64,000 bases of DNA. Source: Burkholderia sp. Bp8992. GTDB taxonomy: Bacteria > Pseudomonadota > Gammaproteobacteria > Burkholderiales > Burkholderiaceae. Shown here one piece after another: positions 1-9,398 of the stretch. Each line of letters starts with the position of its first letter. Positions within the stretch are counted from its first letter, which is position 1. Where the stretch lies: assembly GCF_003853705.1 (NCBI RefSeq), contig NZ_QTQI01000004.1, forward strand, positions 186,001 through 250,000. The letters run 5' to 3'. Position numbers and translations under genes: made by a program. A model generated the notes under the pieces. It saw only the letters and a program-made list of their open reading frames with translations. It was not told where the DNA came from and did not search any database.

Positions 1-59
1 CGGAGCAGGCTGCTGGCGCCTGTTCCGCCCCAGTCCATCTGCAGCAGATCAAAAAACAT
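1..59 (-). CDS. Possible 5' end of a further O-antigen cluster gene, cut by the window edge
   Basis: An open frame on the minus strand starts with ATG at 59 and runs off the window; it reads MFFDLLQMDWGGTG and onward. The same frame stays open upstream to a TGA at 138-140, so a non-ATG start further up is possible. No clear ribosome binding site precedes the ATG. Its place directly after the methyltransferase gene on the same strand fits the next gene of the LPS cluster. The visible part is too short to name a family. Confidence 0.3.
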   Translation of the reverse strand, partial: MFFDLLQMDWGGTGASSLL

Positions 60-146
60 TGGTTGCCGCGTGAACGACAACGCCGGCGAGTGTCGCCGAT
101 ACGTCGGCTCAATCGATTTAAATTCGATACTCGAGTTTCATCAACT

Positions 147-968
147 TCACATCCATCGACTGACAAATCTTGTCCAGGCAGATGCCGGCAGGGACGATAC
201 CCCTTGCCGCTGCGACAGGAAGACCCAGTTGTTATAAATTGCGTATGCACGTTCCATGTCAAGGTCCCCGTGAGCAGCCAACATCTCCGACTTGCCAATG
301 ATGCTGCAATATCGAGTGAGAATATCCTGCCCATAGTCGGTAAAAGCCAATATTCCCTCTTCCCTGGTCGGATCGAGATGAAATTCGGGTTCCCGCAAGT
401 GAACGATCATCCCGTTCTCAATTATTGCTCGAGGCTCACTTTTGGCAAGGTGCCATTTAACGGGTATCGTAGAAATATGGTAACCACCGGGCTTCAAAAT
501 ACGTCGAATCTCGGAAAATGCCATTTCAGGGCAAGGAACATGTTCCAGGACGTCTTCAGTGATGATCAGGTCAAATGAACTGTCGTCAAACGACGTAGCC
601 TGAATATCCTCGCACAGAATTCCATTACGACACTCTCCCGAAGCAGTGCCGTCGATGTATTCACTTGCAACGAGACGCTCGCCAAGCGGGGCCAGAGATT
701 CAGCGACAGCACCTGCAGTGCTCGCTATATAGACCGTTCCGCGGAATTTTCTTGCAAATTTCCGAAGCGACGCACGGGAATCGCCACTCAACCACAAATC
801 GAGAATCGACTTCGCAAGATGCCGATTTCTTGCAGAAGATCCACAGTGCTCACAGAGGAAAGAATTGCGCTTGCAGGGAAAATCTACCGGCTCGTATGAC
901 TTGAAAATGGCTTGCGATCCGCAGACGTGGCAATATCCGCGAGCAATTTGCGTCGGCTCCATACTCAT
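147..968 (-). CDS. Class I SAM-dependent methyltransferase with N-terminal cysteine pairs
   Basis: A 273-residue protein. The N-terminus has two cysteine pairs (C13/C16 and C39/C42, in CHVC and CEHC) that look like a small zinc ribbon. A class I methyltransferase fold follows, with an acidic TEDVLEHVP segment and a downstream LKPGG motif, both typical of Methyltransf_11-type enzymes. The position beyond a glycosyltransferase at the end of an O-antigen cluster suggests that it methylates a sugar of the surface polysaccharide; this is inference. The first two ATGs (968 and 962) are close together, and a GAGAG stretch is better spaced for the second. Base composition is clearly less GC-rich than the window's housekeeping genes, which fits horizontal acquisition. 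Confidence 0.75.
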   Translation of the reverse strand: MSMEPTQIARGYCHVCGSQAIFKSYEPVDFPCKRNSFLCEHCGSSARNRHLAKSILDLWLSGDSRASLRKFARKFRGTVYIASTAGAVAESLAPLGERLVASEYIDGTASGECRNGILCEDIQATSFDDSSFDLIITEDVLEHVPCPEMAFSEIRRILKPGGYHISTIPVKWHLAKSEPRAIIENGMIVHLREPEFHLDPTREEGILAFTDYGQDILTRYCSIIGKSEMLAAHGDLDMERAYAIYNNWVFLSQRQGVSSLPASAWTRFVSRWM

Positions 969-1295
969 CTCTCAGGTAGACGGTTTGGGTAGGCTGCTGT
1001 TGCCATAGCCGTGGCAATTATCGAGATATTGCTGACTGAAGGCCGATGCCACGGTCTTACATCATATTACATAGAATTATAATTTTGAAAGGAAGTGGGG
1101 TTAATACCAACCCTGACTCATCGTCCAAACCGTCAAATTTTAATTCGCTCGCCTCCAACGCACCACATCAAAACAGCCTGCCAACGCAGGACTACGCCTC
1201 ATCTGAATTCTGATGTGCGGCAAACAGCGCCGCGGCTACAATGCCAATCAAGCGAACCTAACTGAACCGCCTGGCGACACCTTCCGGAATTTTCA
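969..1295. other. AT-rich gap between glycosyltransferase and methyltransferase genes
   Basis: 327 bases without a credible gene. The stretch 1060-1100 is strongly AT-rich and carries the promoter candidate listed separately. Nothing else was recognised. Confidence 0.6.
1061..1089 (-). promoter_or_regulatory. Candidate sigma-70 promoter for the methyltransferase gene
   Basis: Read on the minus strand, TTCAAA (1089-1084) and TATGAT (1066-1061) are separated by 17 bases. That would give a leader of about 90 bases before the methyltransferase start. The -10 matches consensus at five of six positions, the -35 at four. Confidence 0.4.
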
Positions 1296-2207
1296 TCAAG
1301 CGTTATCGGAATAAGGTCCGAGCCGCCCACGCAAACCATCTCTGATTCCACGCCATACCATCGCAAGATGCTCCCCGCGACGATCCGGGAAAAAACAATA
1401 GATCACGACTCGAAATGGCAACTTCACGAGTTCCGTGGATTTCCATTTCAACGGCATCGATGCACGCTTCATCAATGCGATTGCATTGCGGAACTGATAA
1501 TAGTGACGAATCGGTCCATGCATGGGATAACGACGCCCCAATACCTGAACAGGCTCGCCTCCCAGCTCGTGACTCATCCGCAACCAGGGAATCCCCCAAA
1601 CATGATAGCCGCGCTGCTTCGCACGAATGCACCATTCGAGATCGACGAAGTCGATGAATAGCGACTCGTCCATTGCGCCAACGTCTTTCCAGCATTCAAG
1701 GTTGATGCAGGATCCGGACGAAATGAGGAAGTCAACGTCGATGGGTACGTCGCCAACCGGAGGTATCCGCTGGAGCCGTCCCCATCCGAACCGGACAAAC
1801 GGTGCGACACCACGCAGACGTCGATCCTCATAAGCGGGGCCGATCAGCGCAACGCGGCTACCCGACTCCCGGGCCTGGACGATTAGTTTCGGCAGATCCG
1901 TCAGCAAGGACTGAGGCGGCTCGCTGTCCTGATCAAACAACAACGCGACATCGCAACCCGCGTGAATCAGAGCGCCGACCCCCTGATTGAACGCCATCGC
2001 GATTCCGGCATTCCACCCGTTCGGAATGTATTTGATCGAGTCGGCCAGCCCGAGAGCGCGGCGATCAAGCACTTCCGGCGTATTGTCGACCACCACGCAA
2101 TGCATCGACTCGGCCAGCCGATTGGCGCGCGCAACACAGGCCGCGTCCGGATGAAAGAAAACGACAACCGCTCCGGTGTTCGGCGATCGATTTTGTGTAT
2201 TACTCAT
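1296..2207 (-). CDS. Family 2 glycosyltransferase, rhamnosyltransferase-like
   Basis: A 303-residue GT-A glycosyltransferase that probably adds a sugar to the growing O-antigen on the cytoplasmic side of the membrane. Visible features are an N-terminal VVVFFHPD strand, a nucleotide-sugar DQDSEPP motif (the DxD position), a middle FISSGSCIN segment and an acidic DFVDLEWCIRAKQRG segment typical of the GT2 acceptor side. The ATG at 2207 is chosen because it places the first beta strand near the N-terminus; the frame is open to an ATG at 2273 but the extra residues look non-native. Neighbouring rmlBACD supplies dTDP-L-rhamnose, so rhamnose is the likely donor sugar, but mannose from the manC product cannot be excluded. 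Confidence 0.8.
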   Translation of the reverse strand: MSNTQNRSPNTGAVVVFFHPDAACVARANRLAESMHCVVVDNTPEVLDRRALGLADSIKYIPNGWNAGIAMAFNQGVGALIHAGCDVALLFDQDSEPPQSLLTDLPKLIVQARESGSRVALIGPAYEDRRLRGVAPFVRFGWGRLQRIPPVGDVPIDVDFLISSGSCINLECWKDVGAMDESLFIDFVDLEWCIRAKQRGYHVWGIPWLRMSHELGGEPVQVLGRRYPMHGPIRHYYQFRNAIALMKRASMPLKWKSTELVKLPFRVVIYCFFPDRRGEHLAMVWRGIRDGLRGRLGPYSDNA

Positions 2208-2346
2208 AAGATTGCTACGCCTACGGTACCAGCATCGTGCGAAATGGCCATGTACGCCATCCTGCGATTTCAATGCGCTTTGACACGATCACTATGCCGA
2301 GCCGTTTTGGCAACTCGAATCCGCCACATCCCGGCCTGCCATCGCG

Positions 2347-3783
2347 TCATGTTCGCCCGTAGTTGTCTTCGAAGCGGACGATGTCGTCTTCGCCTAAATA
2401 CTCGCCACTCTGAACTTCGATCATGACCAGGTCGACTACCCCGGGGTTCTCCAGCCGGTGCTTGTGGCCAGCAGGAATGTAAGTGGATTCGTTGGTCGAC
2501 ACGAAAAATGCTTCGTCGCCATTGACGACCTTGGCCATCCCGGACACGACGATCCAGTGCTCGCTGCGATGATGATGCATTTGAAGGCTGAGGCTCGCGC
2601 CAGACTTCACGACAATGCGCTTGATCTTGAATCGAGGCCCCTCTTCAAGCACCGTGTACGTTCCCCACGGGCGATGCACCGTTCGATGTACCTTGTACGC
2701 CTCGTGACCGGTCGCCTTGAGCTCCGCATAGATCTGCTTCACATCCTGCGCGCGACTGCGTGTCGCAATCAGCAATGCGTCGGGCGTGTCGATCACGATC
2801 AGGTTCTCGACACCGACCGCGCCAATCAATCGCTCGGAACTCTGCAGATAACTGTTCCTGACATCGACAAGCAGCGCTTCGCCTTCTACGCGATTGCCGT
2901 GCTCGTCCGGAGTCGCAAGATCACCCAGCGCCGTCCACGATCCGACGTCACTCCAGCCGATCGAACACGGTACCACCGACCCCTGCCGGCACTTTTCCAT
3001 CACCGCATAATCCACGGAAACATCGGGAACCGCACCGAAAGTGTTCGGCTCGAGACGAATTTGCGCCCCACCGCCCGCACTCGTCGACGACGGTGACGCA
3101 TCGATACAGGCTTTCACGGAATCAAGGATGTCCGGGCAATGCTCGGCAAGCTCTCGCAGCATCGTTCCGGCCGTAAAACAAAACATCCCGGAATTCCACA
3201 GAAACCGTCCGGACTCAAGATACTGCTGCGCATGGGCGAGATCTGGCTTCTCGACGAAACGCACGATGTCGGTTCCATCCGCCTCGATATATCCATATGC
3301 GGTTTCCGGGCTGTCGGGCTGTATGCCGAACGTGACGACCCGCCCGCCCGTGGCCAGCACCGACGCCTTCTCCACTGCGTCGGCAAACGCCGATGTGTCG
3401 TTGATCAGATGATCCGCCGCGAGCACGAGCATCACGACCTGTTCGCCCTGGGTGGCAGCGGCATACAAGGTCGCCGCGGCGATCGCAGCAGCCGTGTTTC
3501 TGCCGAAAGGCTCGAGAATGAACGAGGTCGCCAATCCGGTCGCATTGACTTCCCGATACTCGTCCTCGGTCTTGAAGAAAAGGTCGCGATTGGTGACCGT
3601 GAGCACTTCATCGACGCCAGCCAGATCGGCCGCCCGCAGGAAGGCCTTTTGCAACAGGCTTTCACCGTCGCTAAGCCGAATGAACGGCTTAGGATGCGAT
3701 TCACGAGACACGGGCCAAAGTCTTGACCCGGCACCGCCGCAAAGAATAATAGGCAACAAGCTCACATCTTCCTCGTATTGCAT
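2347..3783 (-). CDS. manC: Mannose-1-phosphate guanylyltransferase / mannose-6-phosphate isomerase
   Basis: A 478-residue bifunctional type II enzyme. The N-terminal nucleotidyltransferase has the GTP-binding signature LCGGAGSRLWPVSRESHPKP near residues 14-33 and an FVEKP motif in the middle. The C-terminal cupin (about residues 350-475) has the phosphomannose isomerase signature with HHHRSEHW. Together they make GDP-mannose from fructose-6-phosphate via mannose phosphates (the phosphomannomutase is not in the window). The length is normal for the family. It lies downstream of rmlD on the same strand with a 113-base gap. GDP-mannose feeds GDP-rhamnose, GDP-fucose or mannose units, so this cluster serves at least two sugar-nucleotide routes. 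Confidence 0.93.
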   Translation of the reverse strand: MQYEEDVSLLPIILCGGAGSRLWPVSRESHPKPFIRLSDGESLLQKAFLRAADLAGVDEVLTVTNRDLFFKTEDEYREVNATGLATSFILEPFGRNTAAAIAAATLYAAATQGEQVVMLVLAADHLINDTSAFADAVEKASVLATGGRVVTFGIQPDSPETAYGYIEADGTDIVRFVEKPDLAHAQQYLESGRFLWNSGMFCFTAGTMLRELAEHCPDILDSVKACIDASPSSTSAGGGAQIRLEPNTFGAVPDVSVDYAVMEKCRQGSVVPCSIGWSDVGSWTALGDLATPDEHGNRVEGEALLVDVRNSYLQSSERLIGAVGVENLIVIDTPDALLIATRSRAQDVKQIYAELKATGHEAYKVHRTVHRPWGTYTVLEEGPRFKIKRIVVKSGASLSLQMHHHRSEHWIVVSGMAKVVNGDEAFFVSTNESTYIPAGHKHRLENPGVVDLVMIEVQSGEYLGEDDIVRFEDNYGRT

Positions 3784-3896
3784 TGACGATCAACGCGCTT
3801 CGGTCGACGTACGGCGCCGCGGATATCAGCCGCATCCGCCCGCTTCGGTACGAAACGCGCTACACGCGCATGCGATCACTCACACTACAGAAACGA

Positions 3897-4811
3897 TCAG
3901 GTCTTCTGCATACCAGCCAGGCAAAGCCCGAGAGATTCGCGCCAGTGCGGCAAGGCCACACCAAAAACCTGCGCCAGCTTTGCGTTGGACAGCCTTGAAT
4001 TCGACGGCCGCTTCGCCGGCGTCGGATAGTCCGCAGCCGGAATCGGCAATACGGCCGGCCCCTTCGGAAGGTCCGCCAGCTCGAAAATCGCCGACGCGAA
4101 TCCGTGCCACGACGTGTTGCCGCTAGCTGTCAAATGATACGTTCCGGAACGTGCGTCCCACCATTCCGCCGCATCCGCGGCACCGCGCGCTTGGGCAATC
4201 ACATGCGACGTCGCCGTCGCGATGGCGTGACTCCAGGTCGGCGCCCCCATTTGATCAGCAACAACTTTCAATTCAGGACGTTCGGCGCCCAAACGAAGCA
4301 TCGTCAGCAGAAAATTATGCCCACGCGCACCATATACCCAACTGGTGCGCAAAATGAGATGCCGGCATCCGGACGAGGCAATCGCCGCTTCGCCTTCGAG
4401 CTTGGTCAGGCCATAGACATTTTGCGGATCCGGGAGATCGGTCTCGCAATACTCACCCGGCTTTACACCGTCGAACACATAATCGGTCGAGTAGTGAACC
4501 AGTGCCGCGCCGCTACGCGCCACCTCTTCGGCCAGCACACGCGGGACTTCGGCATTCAGTCGACGTGCGGCGTCGACGTCCGTCTCGGCCTTGTCGACGG
4601 CCGTGTACGCGGCCGGATTCACGATGATCGACGGCTTCAGCTCGCGTACAACGCTGCGCACCCGATCGAGATCGGACAGGTCGAGCATCGATCGGTCGCA
4701 CGCCACCACACGGCCGAGGCCTTGCAGCGAGCGCAGCAGTTCGAACCCGACCTGGCCATTCACGCCCGTCACGAGGATCGTCGGTTCAGGAGTCACACCC
4801 ACCTCACGCAT
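3897..4811 (-). CDS. rmlD: dTDP-4-dehydrorhamnose reductase
   Basis: A 304-residue short-chain dehydrogenase that carries out the last step of dTDP-L-rhamnose synthesis, reducing dTDP-4-keto-L-rhamnose with NAD(P)H. The N-terminal dinucleotide motif is TGVNGQVG (residues 15-22). The catalytic YGLTK tyrosine/lysine pair and the STDYVFDG segment typical of RmlD are visible. The start overlaps the end of rmlC by 8 bases, which indicates translational coupling. The operon order is rmlB-rmlA-rmlC-rmlD. Confidence 0.95.
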   Translation of the reverse strand: MREVGVTPEPTILVTGVNGQVGFELLRSLQGLGRVVACDRSMLDLSDLDRVRSVVRELKPSIIVNPAAYTAVDKAETDVDAARRLNAEVPRVLAEEVARSGAALVHYSTDYVFDGVKPGEYCETDLPDPQNVYGLTKLEGEAAIASSGCRHLILRTSWVYGARGHNFLLTMLRLGAERPELKVVADQMGAPTWSHAIATATSHVIAQARGAADAAEWWDARSGTYHLTASGNTSWHGFASAIFELADLPKGPAVLPIPAADYPTPAKRPSNSRLSNAKLAQVFGVALPHWRESLGLCLAGMQKT

Positions 4812-5355
4812 AAACTTCGGCTTCGCTCAAACGCTTGCCGGCCGCGTCCTTCGCCGCCAGCAGCGGCTCGAAATCGATCGGCCACTCGATCCCGATCTCC
4901 GGGTCGTTCCACACGATGCTGCGCTCGTGTTCCGGGAACCAGTAGTCGGTCGTCTTGTAGAGGAATTGCGCAGCCTCCGACAGCACGACGAAACCGTGTG
5001 CGAAACCGGGCGGCACCCACAGCTGCCGATGGTTATCGTTCGACAGGACAACCCCGACCCACTTGCCGAAGTTCGGCGAATCCTTGCGAATATCGACCGC
5101 GACGTCGAACACCTCGCCCTCGACTACGCGAACGAGCTTGCCCTGCGCGTGCTGGATCTGATAGTGCAGGCCGCGCAGCACGCCCTTCGACGAGCGCGAA
5201 TGGTTGTCCTGCACGAATTCGACACCGGGCGCGACCTGCTCGGCGAACTCCTTCCCGTTGAAGCTTTCGTAGAAGAACCCGCGCGCGTCGCCGAACACCT
5301 TCGGCTCGATGATCTTGACTTCGGGGAGCGCCGTTGCCGTTACTTGGATGGCCAT
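4804..5355 (-). CDS. rmlC: dTDP-4-dehydrorhamnose 3,5-epimerase
   Basis: A 183-residue cupin-fold epimerase that converts dTDP-4-keto-6-deoxyglucose into dTDP-4-keto-L-rhamnose. It shows the family signatures [28 protein letters not shown] and the YKTTDYW segment. The ATG at 5355 is used because it gives the normal family length and starts inside the last codons of rmlA (16-base overlap). The frame is open further upstream, but that part lies within rmlA and is not conserved-looking. Confidence 0.95.
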   Translation of the reverse strand: MAIQVTATALPEVKIIEPKVFGDARGFFYESFNGKEFAEQVAPGVEFVQDNHSRSSKGVLRGLHYQIQHAQGKLVRVVEGEVFDVAVDIRKDSPNFGKWVGVVLSNDNHRQLWVPPGFAHGFVVLSEAAQFLYKTTDYWFPEHERSIVWNDPEIGIEWPIDFEPLLAAKDAAGKRLSEAEVYA

Positions 5356-6233
5356 GCGACTTGATCCGTAAGAATGTTCTTGAGGTACTGACCGTATGCG
5401 TTCTTCGCAAGCGGCTGTGCCAGCTTCAGCACTTGCTCCGCGTCGATCCAGCTGCGGCGATAGGCGATTTCTTCCGGACAGGCGACCACGAGGCCCTGTC
5501 GCTTCTGCAACGTCGCGATGAAGCTGGCCGCCTCGATCAGCGAATCGTGCGTGCCGGTATCGAGCCACGCATAGCCGCGCCCCATGATCTCGACATTCAG
5601 CGCGCCGCTGTCGAGATAGCGCGAGTTGACGTCGGTGATTTCAAGCTCGCCGCGCGGCGACGGCTTGATGTCGGCCGCGATGTCGCACACGCGGTTGTCG
5701 TAGAAGTACAGACCGGTCACCGCATAGTTCGAACGCGGCTTCGCCGGCTTCTCCTCGATCGACAGCGCGCGGAACGACTTGTCGAATTCGACGACGCCGT
5801 AACGCTCCGGATCGTGCACGTGATACGCGAACACGGTTGCGCCCGTTTCCTGTGCGTGCGCACGCTCGAGCTGCTTGGCGAGATCGTGGCCGTAGAAGAT
5901 GTTGTCGCCGAGGATCAGCGCCGACGGATCGTTGCCGACGAACTCCTTGCCGATGATGAACGCCTGCGCGAGACCGTCGGGCGACGGCTGCACCGCATAC
6001 TGGATGTTCATCCCCCACTGGCTGCCGTCGCCGAGCATCGACTCGAAGCGCGGCGTGTCCTGCGGCGTCGAGATGATCAATACGTCGCGAATGCCCGAGA
6101 TCATCAGCGTCGACAGCGGATAGTAGATCATCGGCTTGTCGTACACCGGCAGCAGCTGCTTCGATACGACGTGCGTGATCGGGTACAACCGTGTGCCGGA
6201 ACCGCCGGCGAGAATGATGCCCTTACGTGCCAT
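5340..6233 (-). CDS. rmlA: Glucose-1-phosphate thymidylyltransferase
   Basis: A 297-residue nucleotidyltransferase that joins dTTP and glucose-1-phosphate to make dTDP-glucose, the committed step of the rhamnose pathway. The signature [11 protein letters not shown] sits at residues 10-20; LGDNIFYG and an EEKP motif follow at the usual spacing. The ATG at 6233 gives the normal N-terminus ([11 protein letters not shown]); an in-frame ATG at 6278 would add 15 atypical residues. The gene starts 11 bases after rmlB stops. Confidence 0.96.
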   Translation of the reverse strand: MARKGIILAGGSGTRLYPITHVVSKQLLPVYDKPMIYYPLSTLMISGIRDVLIISTPQDTPRFESMLGDGSQWGMNIQYAVQPSPDGLAQAFIIGKEFVGNDPSALILGDNIFYGHDLAKQLERAHAQETGATVFAYHVHDPERYGVVEFDKSFRALSIEEKPAKPRSNYAVTGLYFYDNRVCDIAADIKPSPRGELEITDVNSRYLDSGALNVEIMGRGYAWLDTGTHDSLIEAASFIATLQKRQGLVVACPEEIAYRRSWIDAEQVLKLAQPLAKNAYGQYLKNILTDQVAWPSK

Positions 6234-6244
6234 CGCTTCTCTCC

Positions 6245-7306
6245 TCAAGTGCGTTTCGCGTAGTTCGTCTCGACCCACTTGCGGTACTCGCCCGATGCGA
6301 CTTCATCGGCCCAGACCTGGTTGTCGAGATACCAGTCGACCGTCTTTGCCAGACCGGTCTCGAACGTTTCCGCAGGCTTCCAGCCGAGCTCGCGTTCGAG
6401 CTTGCGCGCATCGATCGCATAGCGGCGATCGTGGCCGGGCCGGTCCGTCACGTAGGTGATCTGGTCACGGTACGAACCTGCTGCCTTCGGGCGTGCCTTG
6501 TCGAGCAGGTCGCACAGCGTATGCACGACTTCGAGGTTCTTCTTCTCGTTCCAGCCGCCGACGTTGTACGTCTCGCCGGGCACACCGCGTGCGAGCACTT
6601 CGCGGATCGCACTGCAGTGGTCGCCGACATACAGCCAGTCGCGCACGTTCTGGCCGTCGCCGTACACCGGCAGCGGCTTGCCCGCGAGCGCATTCGCGAT
6701 CATCAGCGGAATCAGCTTCTCGGGGAACTGATACGGGCCGTAGTTGTTCGAACAGTTCGTCGTCAGTACCGGCAGACCGTACGTATGGTGGTAAGCACGC
6801 ACCAGGTGGTCGGAACCCGCCTTCGTCGCCGAATACGGGCTGTTCGGCGCGTACGGCGTCGTCTCGGAGAATTGCTGGTCGGTGGCCGACAGCGAACCGA
6901 ACACCTCGTCGGTCGACACGTGCAGGAAGCGGAACCCGGCCTTGTCGGCGTCGCTCAGGCCGTTCCAGTACTGACGGGTGGCCTCAAGCAGCGTGAACGT
7001 GCCGACGACGTTGGTCTGCACGAAGTCCGCAGGACCGTGGATCGAGCGATCGACGTGGCTTTCCGCGGCAAAGTGCAGCACGGCACGGGGCTTGTGCTCG
7101 GCCAGGAGCGCATCAAGAGCATCGCGATCGCAGATGTCGACGCGTGCAAACACGTGCTTCGGATTCCCGTCCAGCGACTGCAGCGTGCGCAGGTTTCCTG
7201 CATACGTCAGCTTGTCAACGTTGAGCACGGCTTCGTCCGATGCGCGCAGCCAGTCGAGTACAAAATTGGCACCGATAAAACCCGCGCCGCCCGTAACCAG
7301 GATCAT
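6245..7306 (-). CDS. rmlB: dTDP-glucose 4,6-dehydratase
   Basis: A 353-residue extended short-chain dehydrogenase that makes dTDP-4-keto-6-deoxyglucose. It has the NAD-binding [11 protein letters not shown] motif at residues 5-15, [12 protein letters not shown], the STDEVFG segment and the catalytic [11 protein letters not shown] motif. It is the first gene of the rmlBACD run and probably of the whole minus-strand LPS segment in this window; a candidate promoter lies about 160 bases upstream. Confidence 0.96.
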   Translation of the reverse strand: MILVTGGAGFIGANFVLDWLRASDEAVLNVDKLTYAGNLRTLQSLDGNPKHVFARVDICDRDALDALLAEHKPRAVLHFAAESHVDRSIHGPADFVQTNVVGTFTLLEATRQYWNGLSDADKAGFRFLHVSTDEVFGSLSATDQQFSETTPYAPNSPYSATKAGSDHLVRAYHHTYGLPVLTTNCSNNYGPYQFPEKLIPLMIANALAGKPLPVYGDGQNVRDWLYVGDHCSAIREVLARGVPGETYNVGGWNEKKNLEVVHTLCDLLDKARPKAAGSYRDQITYVTDRPGHDRRYAIDARKLERELGWKPAETFETGLAKTVDWYLDNQVWADEVASGEYRKWVETNYAKRT

Positions 7307-7649
7307 GAGGCTCCCTCAAATAATGTGCGGCAGACGTCATCAGGCGCCGGCCACCTCAGATTCGCAAATGCTAGTAACTTGTGATCGCTACGTCAGACCG
7401 GGAATTTTAACCGGTCGACATGGCCTCCAAAGTCATGAAATGCTAATTTTGTTGGGGAAAGCGACAATTATAGGGAGCCGCCCCCTGCAAAAGCCATGCC
7501 GCTAACAACTTGATACAGCGCTTCGAACCCTTTCCGAGCATGAAATTTCTTGCCAAATCAACCAGCTGTTGCGGAACACAAATTGTGAATCAGCGTATTG
7601 AATGGATGATTTTTCCCGCGTTATCGACACTCGCAAAATCCGCCGCTAC
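7307..7649. promoter_or_regulatory. Divergent control region between rmlB and apaH
   Basis: 343 bases, less GC-rich than the flanking genes. On the minus strand a perfect TATAAT occurs at 7472-7467, which would start the LPS transcript with a leader of roughly 155 bases; no strong -35 sits at the right distance. I looked for the GGCGGTAG (ops/JUMPstart) core often found before O-antigen operons and did not see it. Confidence 0.4.
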
Positions 7650-8489
7650 ATGACCCGCATCCCCATCGCCATTGGCGACATCCAAGGCTGTCATTCCGCT
7701 TTCCAGGCCCTGCTCGAGAAGCTTTCGGCTCCCGCGGACACCCCTCTGTGGATCGCCGGCGACGTCGTCAACCGCGGGCCGGGTTCCCTCGCCGCGCTGC
7801 GCGCGCTCGTCGACCTCGGCCCGCGCGCGACCGTCGTGCTCGGTAATCACGACCTTCACCTGCTCGCGGTCTCCGCCGGGCTGCGCACCGAACGCCCTGG
7901 CGACACGATCGGCGAGATCCTCGACGCCCCCGACGCCGACGCGCTGCTCGACTGGGTCCGCCACCGCCCGTTCGTGCACGCGGAGCACGGGATGCTGCTC
8001 GTGCATGCGGGTTTGCTGCCTCAATGGGACGCCACGCTCGTGCTCGAACTCGCCGACGAACTCCAGCGCGCGCTGCGCGCGCCCGACTGGCGCGACACGC
8101 TGCAAGGCCTGTACGGCAACGAGCCGAATCAATGGAGTCCGAACCTGAAAAAACGCGACCGGATGCGCGTCGCATTCAACGCGTTCACGCGCGTGCGCTT
8201 CTGCACGCCCGACGGCGCAATGGAATTCAAGGCGAACGGCGGCCCCGACAGCGCGCCGCCCGGCTACCTGCCATGGTTCGACGTGCCGGGGCGCCGTACG
8301 GAAGACGTGACGGTCGTGTTCGGACACTGGGCCGCACTCGGCCTGATGCTGCGCGACAACGTCGTCGCACTCGATTCGGGATGTGTATGGGGGAACCAGT
8401 TGTCAGCCGTACGGCTGACGGCCGATCCGGCGCAGCGCACGGTCACGCAGGTGCAGTGCGAAGCGTGCGGCTCACCGGGCGGAGAGTGA
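7650..8489 (+). CDS. apaH: Symmetrical bis(5'-nucleosyl)-tetraphosphatase
   Basis: A 279-residue metallophosphatase that splits Ap4A into two ADP. The calcineurin-type metal motifs are all present: GDIQG (9-13), GDVVNRG (37-43) and GNHDLH (65-70). A late FGHWA motif is also there. The ATG at 7650 puts GDIQG at the usual position; an in-frame ATG at 7602 would add 16 residues. The gene is alone on the plus strand between the LPS cluster and the minus-strand pyrimidine genes, not next to ksgA as in Escherichia coli. Confidence 0.93.
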   Translation: MTRIPIAIGDIQGCHSAFQALLEKLSAPADTPLWIAGDVVNRGPGSLAALRALVDLGPRATVVLGNHDLHLLAVSAGLRTERPGDTIGEILDAPDADALLDWVRHRPFVHAEHGMLLVHAGLLPQWDATLVLELADELQRALRAPDWRDTLQGLYGNEPNQWSPNLKKRDRMRVAFNAFTRVRFCTPDGAMEFKANGGPDSAPPGYLPWFDVPGRRTEDVTVVFGHWAALGLMLRDNVVALDSGCVWGNQLSAVRLTADPAQRTVTQVQCEACGSPGGE

Positions 8490-8521
8490 CCGCACGCCGA
8501 TTCGCGTGACCGAGCGGCACG

Positions 8522-9379
8522 TCACCCTTCCCGCCCCGGCACCGGCTCATCGGCCGCCGCATCACCCGCCGCCCCACCACCGAGCTCGGTCGCCGGATAC
8601 GCATGCTTCTGCAGTTCCGCGAGCGACTCGGCCGACGGCTTGCCGACTTTTTCCTGCAGCGTCGCCAGCGCGGCCGCGATCGCGTCGCGCGCCGCCGCGG
8701 ACGTCGCCCGCCGGTCGCCGCCCGGCGCGATCGGATCGCACACGTACAGATGCGCGACGAGCGGGCCGCCGCGCAGCACCATGTCGAGCGACTTGCCGAG
8801 CGACAGCTCGCCCGTGTAGGCCGGTGCGACCGACTGCCGCCGCTGCGCATCCTCGTACATCAGGCAGATCGGCTGCACCGCGCAGCCGGCCGATACCGCG
8901 GACTGGAACAGGTTCGCGTGAAACGGCAGCAGCTCCTGGCCGTCGGACGTCGTCCCTTCCGGAAACACGCACATCAGCCCGCCGTTGCGCAGGCGCTCGG
9001 CCATCTCGTGCATGATCCGCATCGCCTCGGTGCGCTTCTCGCGCTGCAGGAACACGGTGTCGAGCTTCTCGGCAAGCCAGCCGACGACCGGCCACTGCCG
9101 CACCTCGGCCTTCGACACGAACGGCGTCGGCCGCCACGCGTTGACCGCGTAGATGTCGAGCCACGACACGTGGTTGCCGACGACGAGCGCGCTCGCGTCG
9201 AGGCGTGCGCCGTCGTTATGGACGACGAGGCGCATCCCGCAGATTCGCAGCATCTTGAGCGACCAGCGGCGTATCAGCTCGGCGCGCCGCGCGGGCGTGA
9301 CGTGCGAAAAACGCAGCGCGACGATCGCCATGCCGCGCAACAGGTGAAAGACGAGACGCAGCTTGCGAAGGGCGGTCAT
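8522..9379 (-). CDS. plsC: 1-acyl-sn-glycerol-3-phosphate acyltransferase family protein
   Basis: A 285-residue membrane-associated acyltransferase of the PlsC/LPLAT family. The catalytic HX4D motif is NHVSWLD (69-75) and the acyl-acceptor motif is FPEGT (139-143). A hydrophobic N-terminal helix (about 10-25) should anchor it to the inner membrane. It most likely acylates lysophosphatidate in phospholipid synthesis, although paralogues can act on ornithine lipids or other acceptors. It starts 19 bases after the dihydroorotase-like gene and is probably the last gene of that operon. The gene symbol is by family only. Confidence 0.8.
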   Translation of the reverse strand: MTALRKLRLVFHLLRGMAIVALRFSHVTPARRAELIRRWSLKMLRICGMRLVVHNDGARLDASALVVGNHVSWLDIYAVNAWRPTPFVSKAEVRQWPVVGWLAEKLDTVFLQREKRTEAMRIMHEMAERLRNGGLMCVFPEGTTSDGQELLPFHANLFQSAVSAGCAVQPICLMYEDAQRRQSVAPAYTGELSLGKSLDMVLRGGPLVAHLYVCDPIAPGGDRRATSAAARDAIAAALATLQEKVGKPSAESLAELQKHAYPATELGGGAAGDAAADEPVPGREG

Positions 9380-9398
9380 GGCGAGGGTCCGGCGTGGT

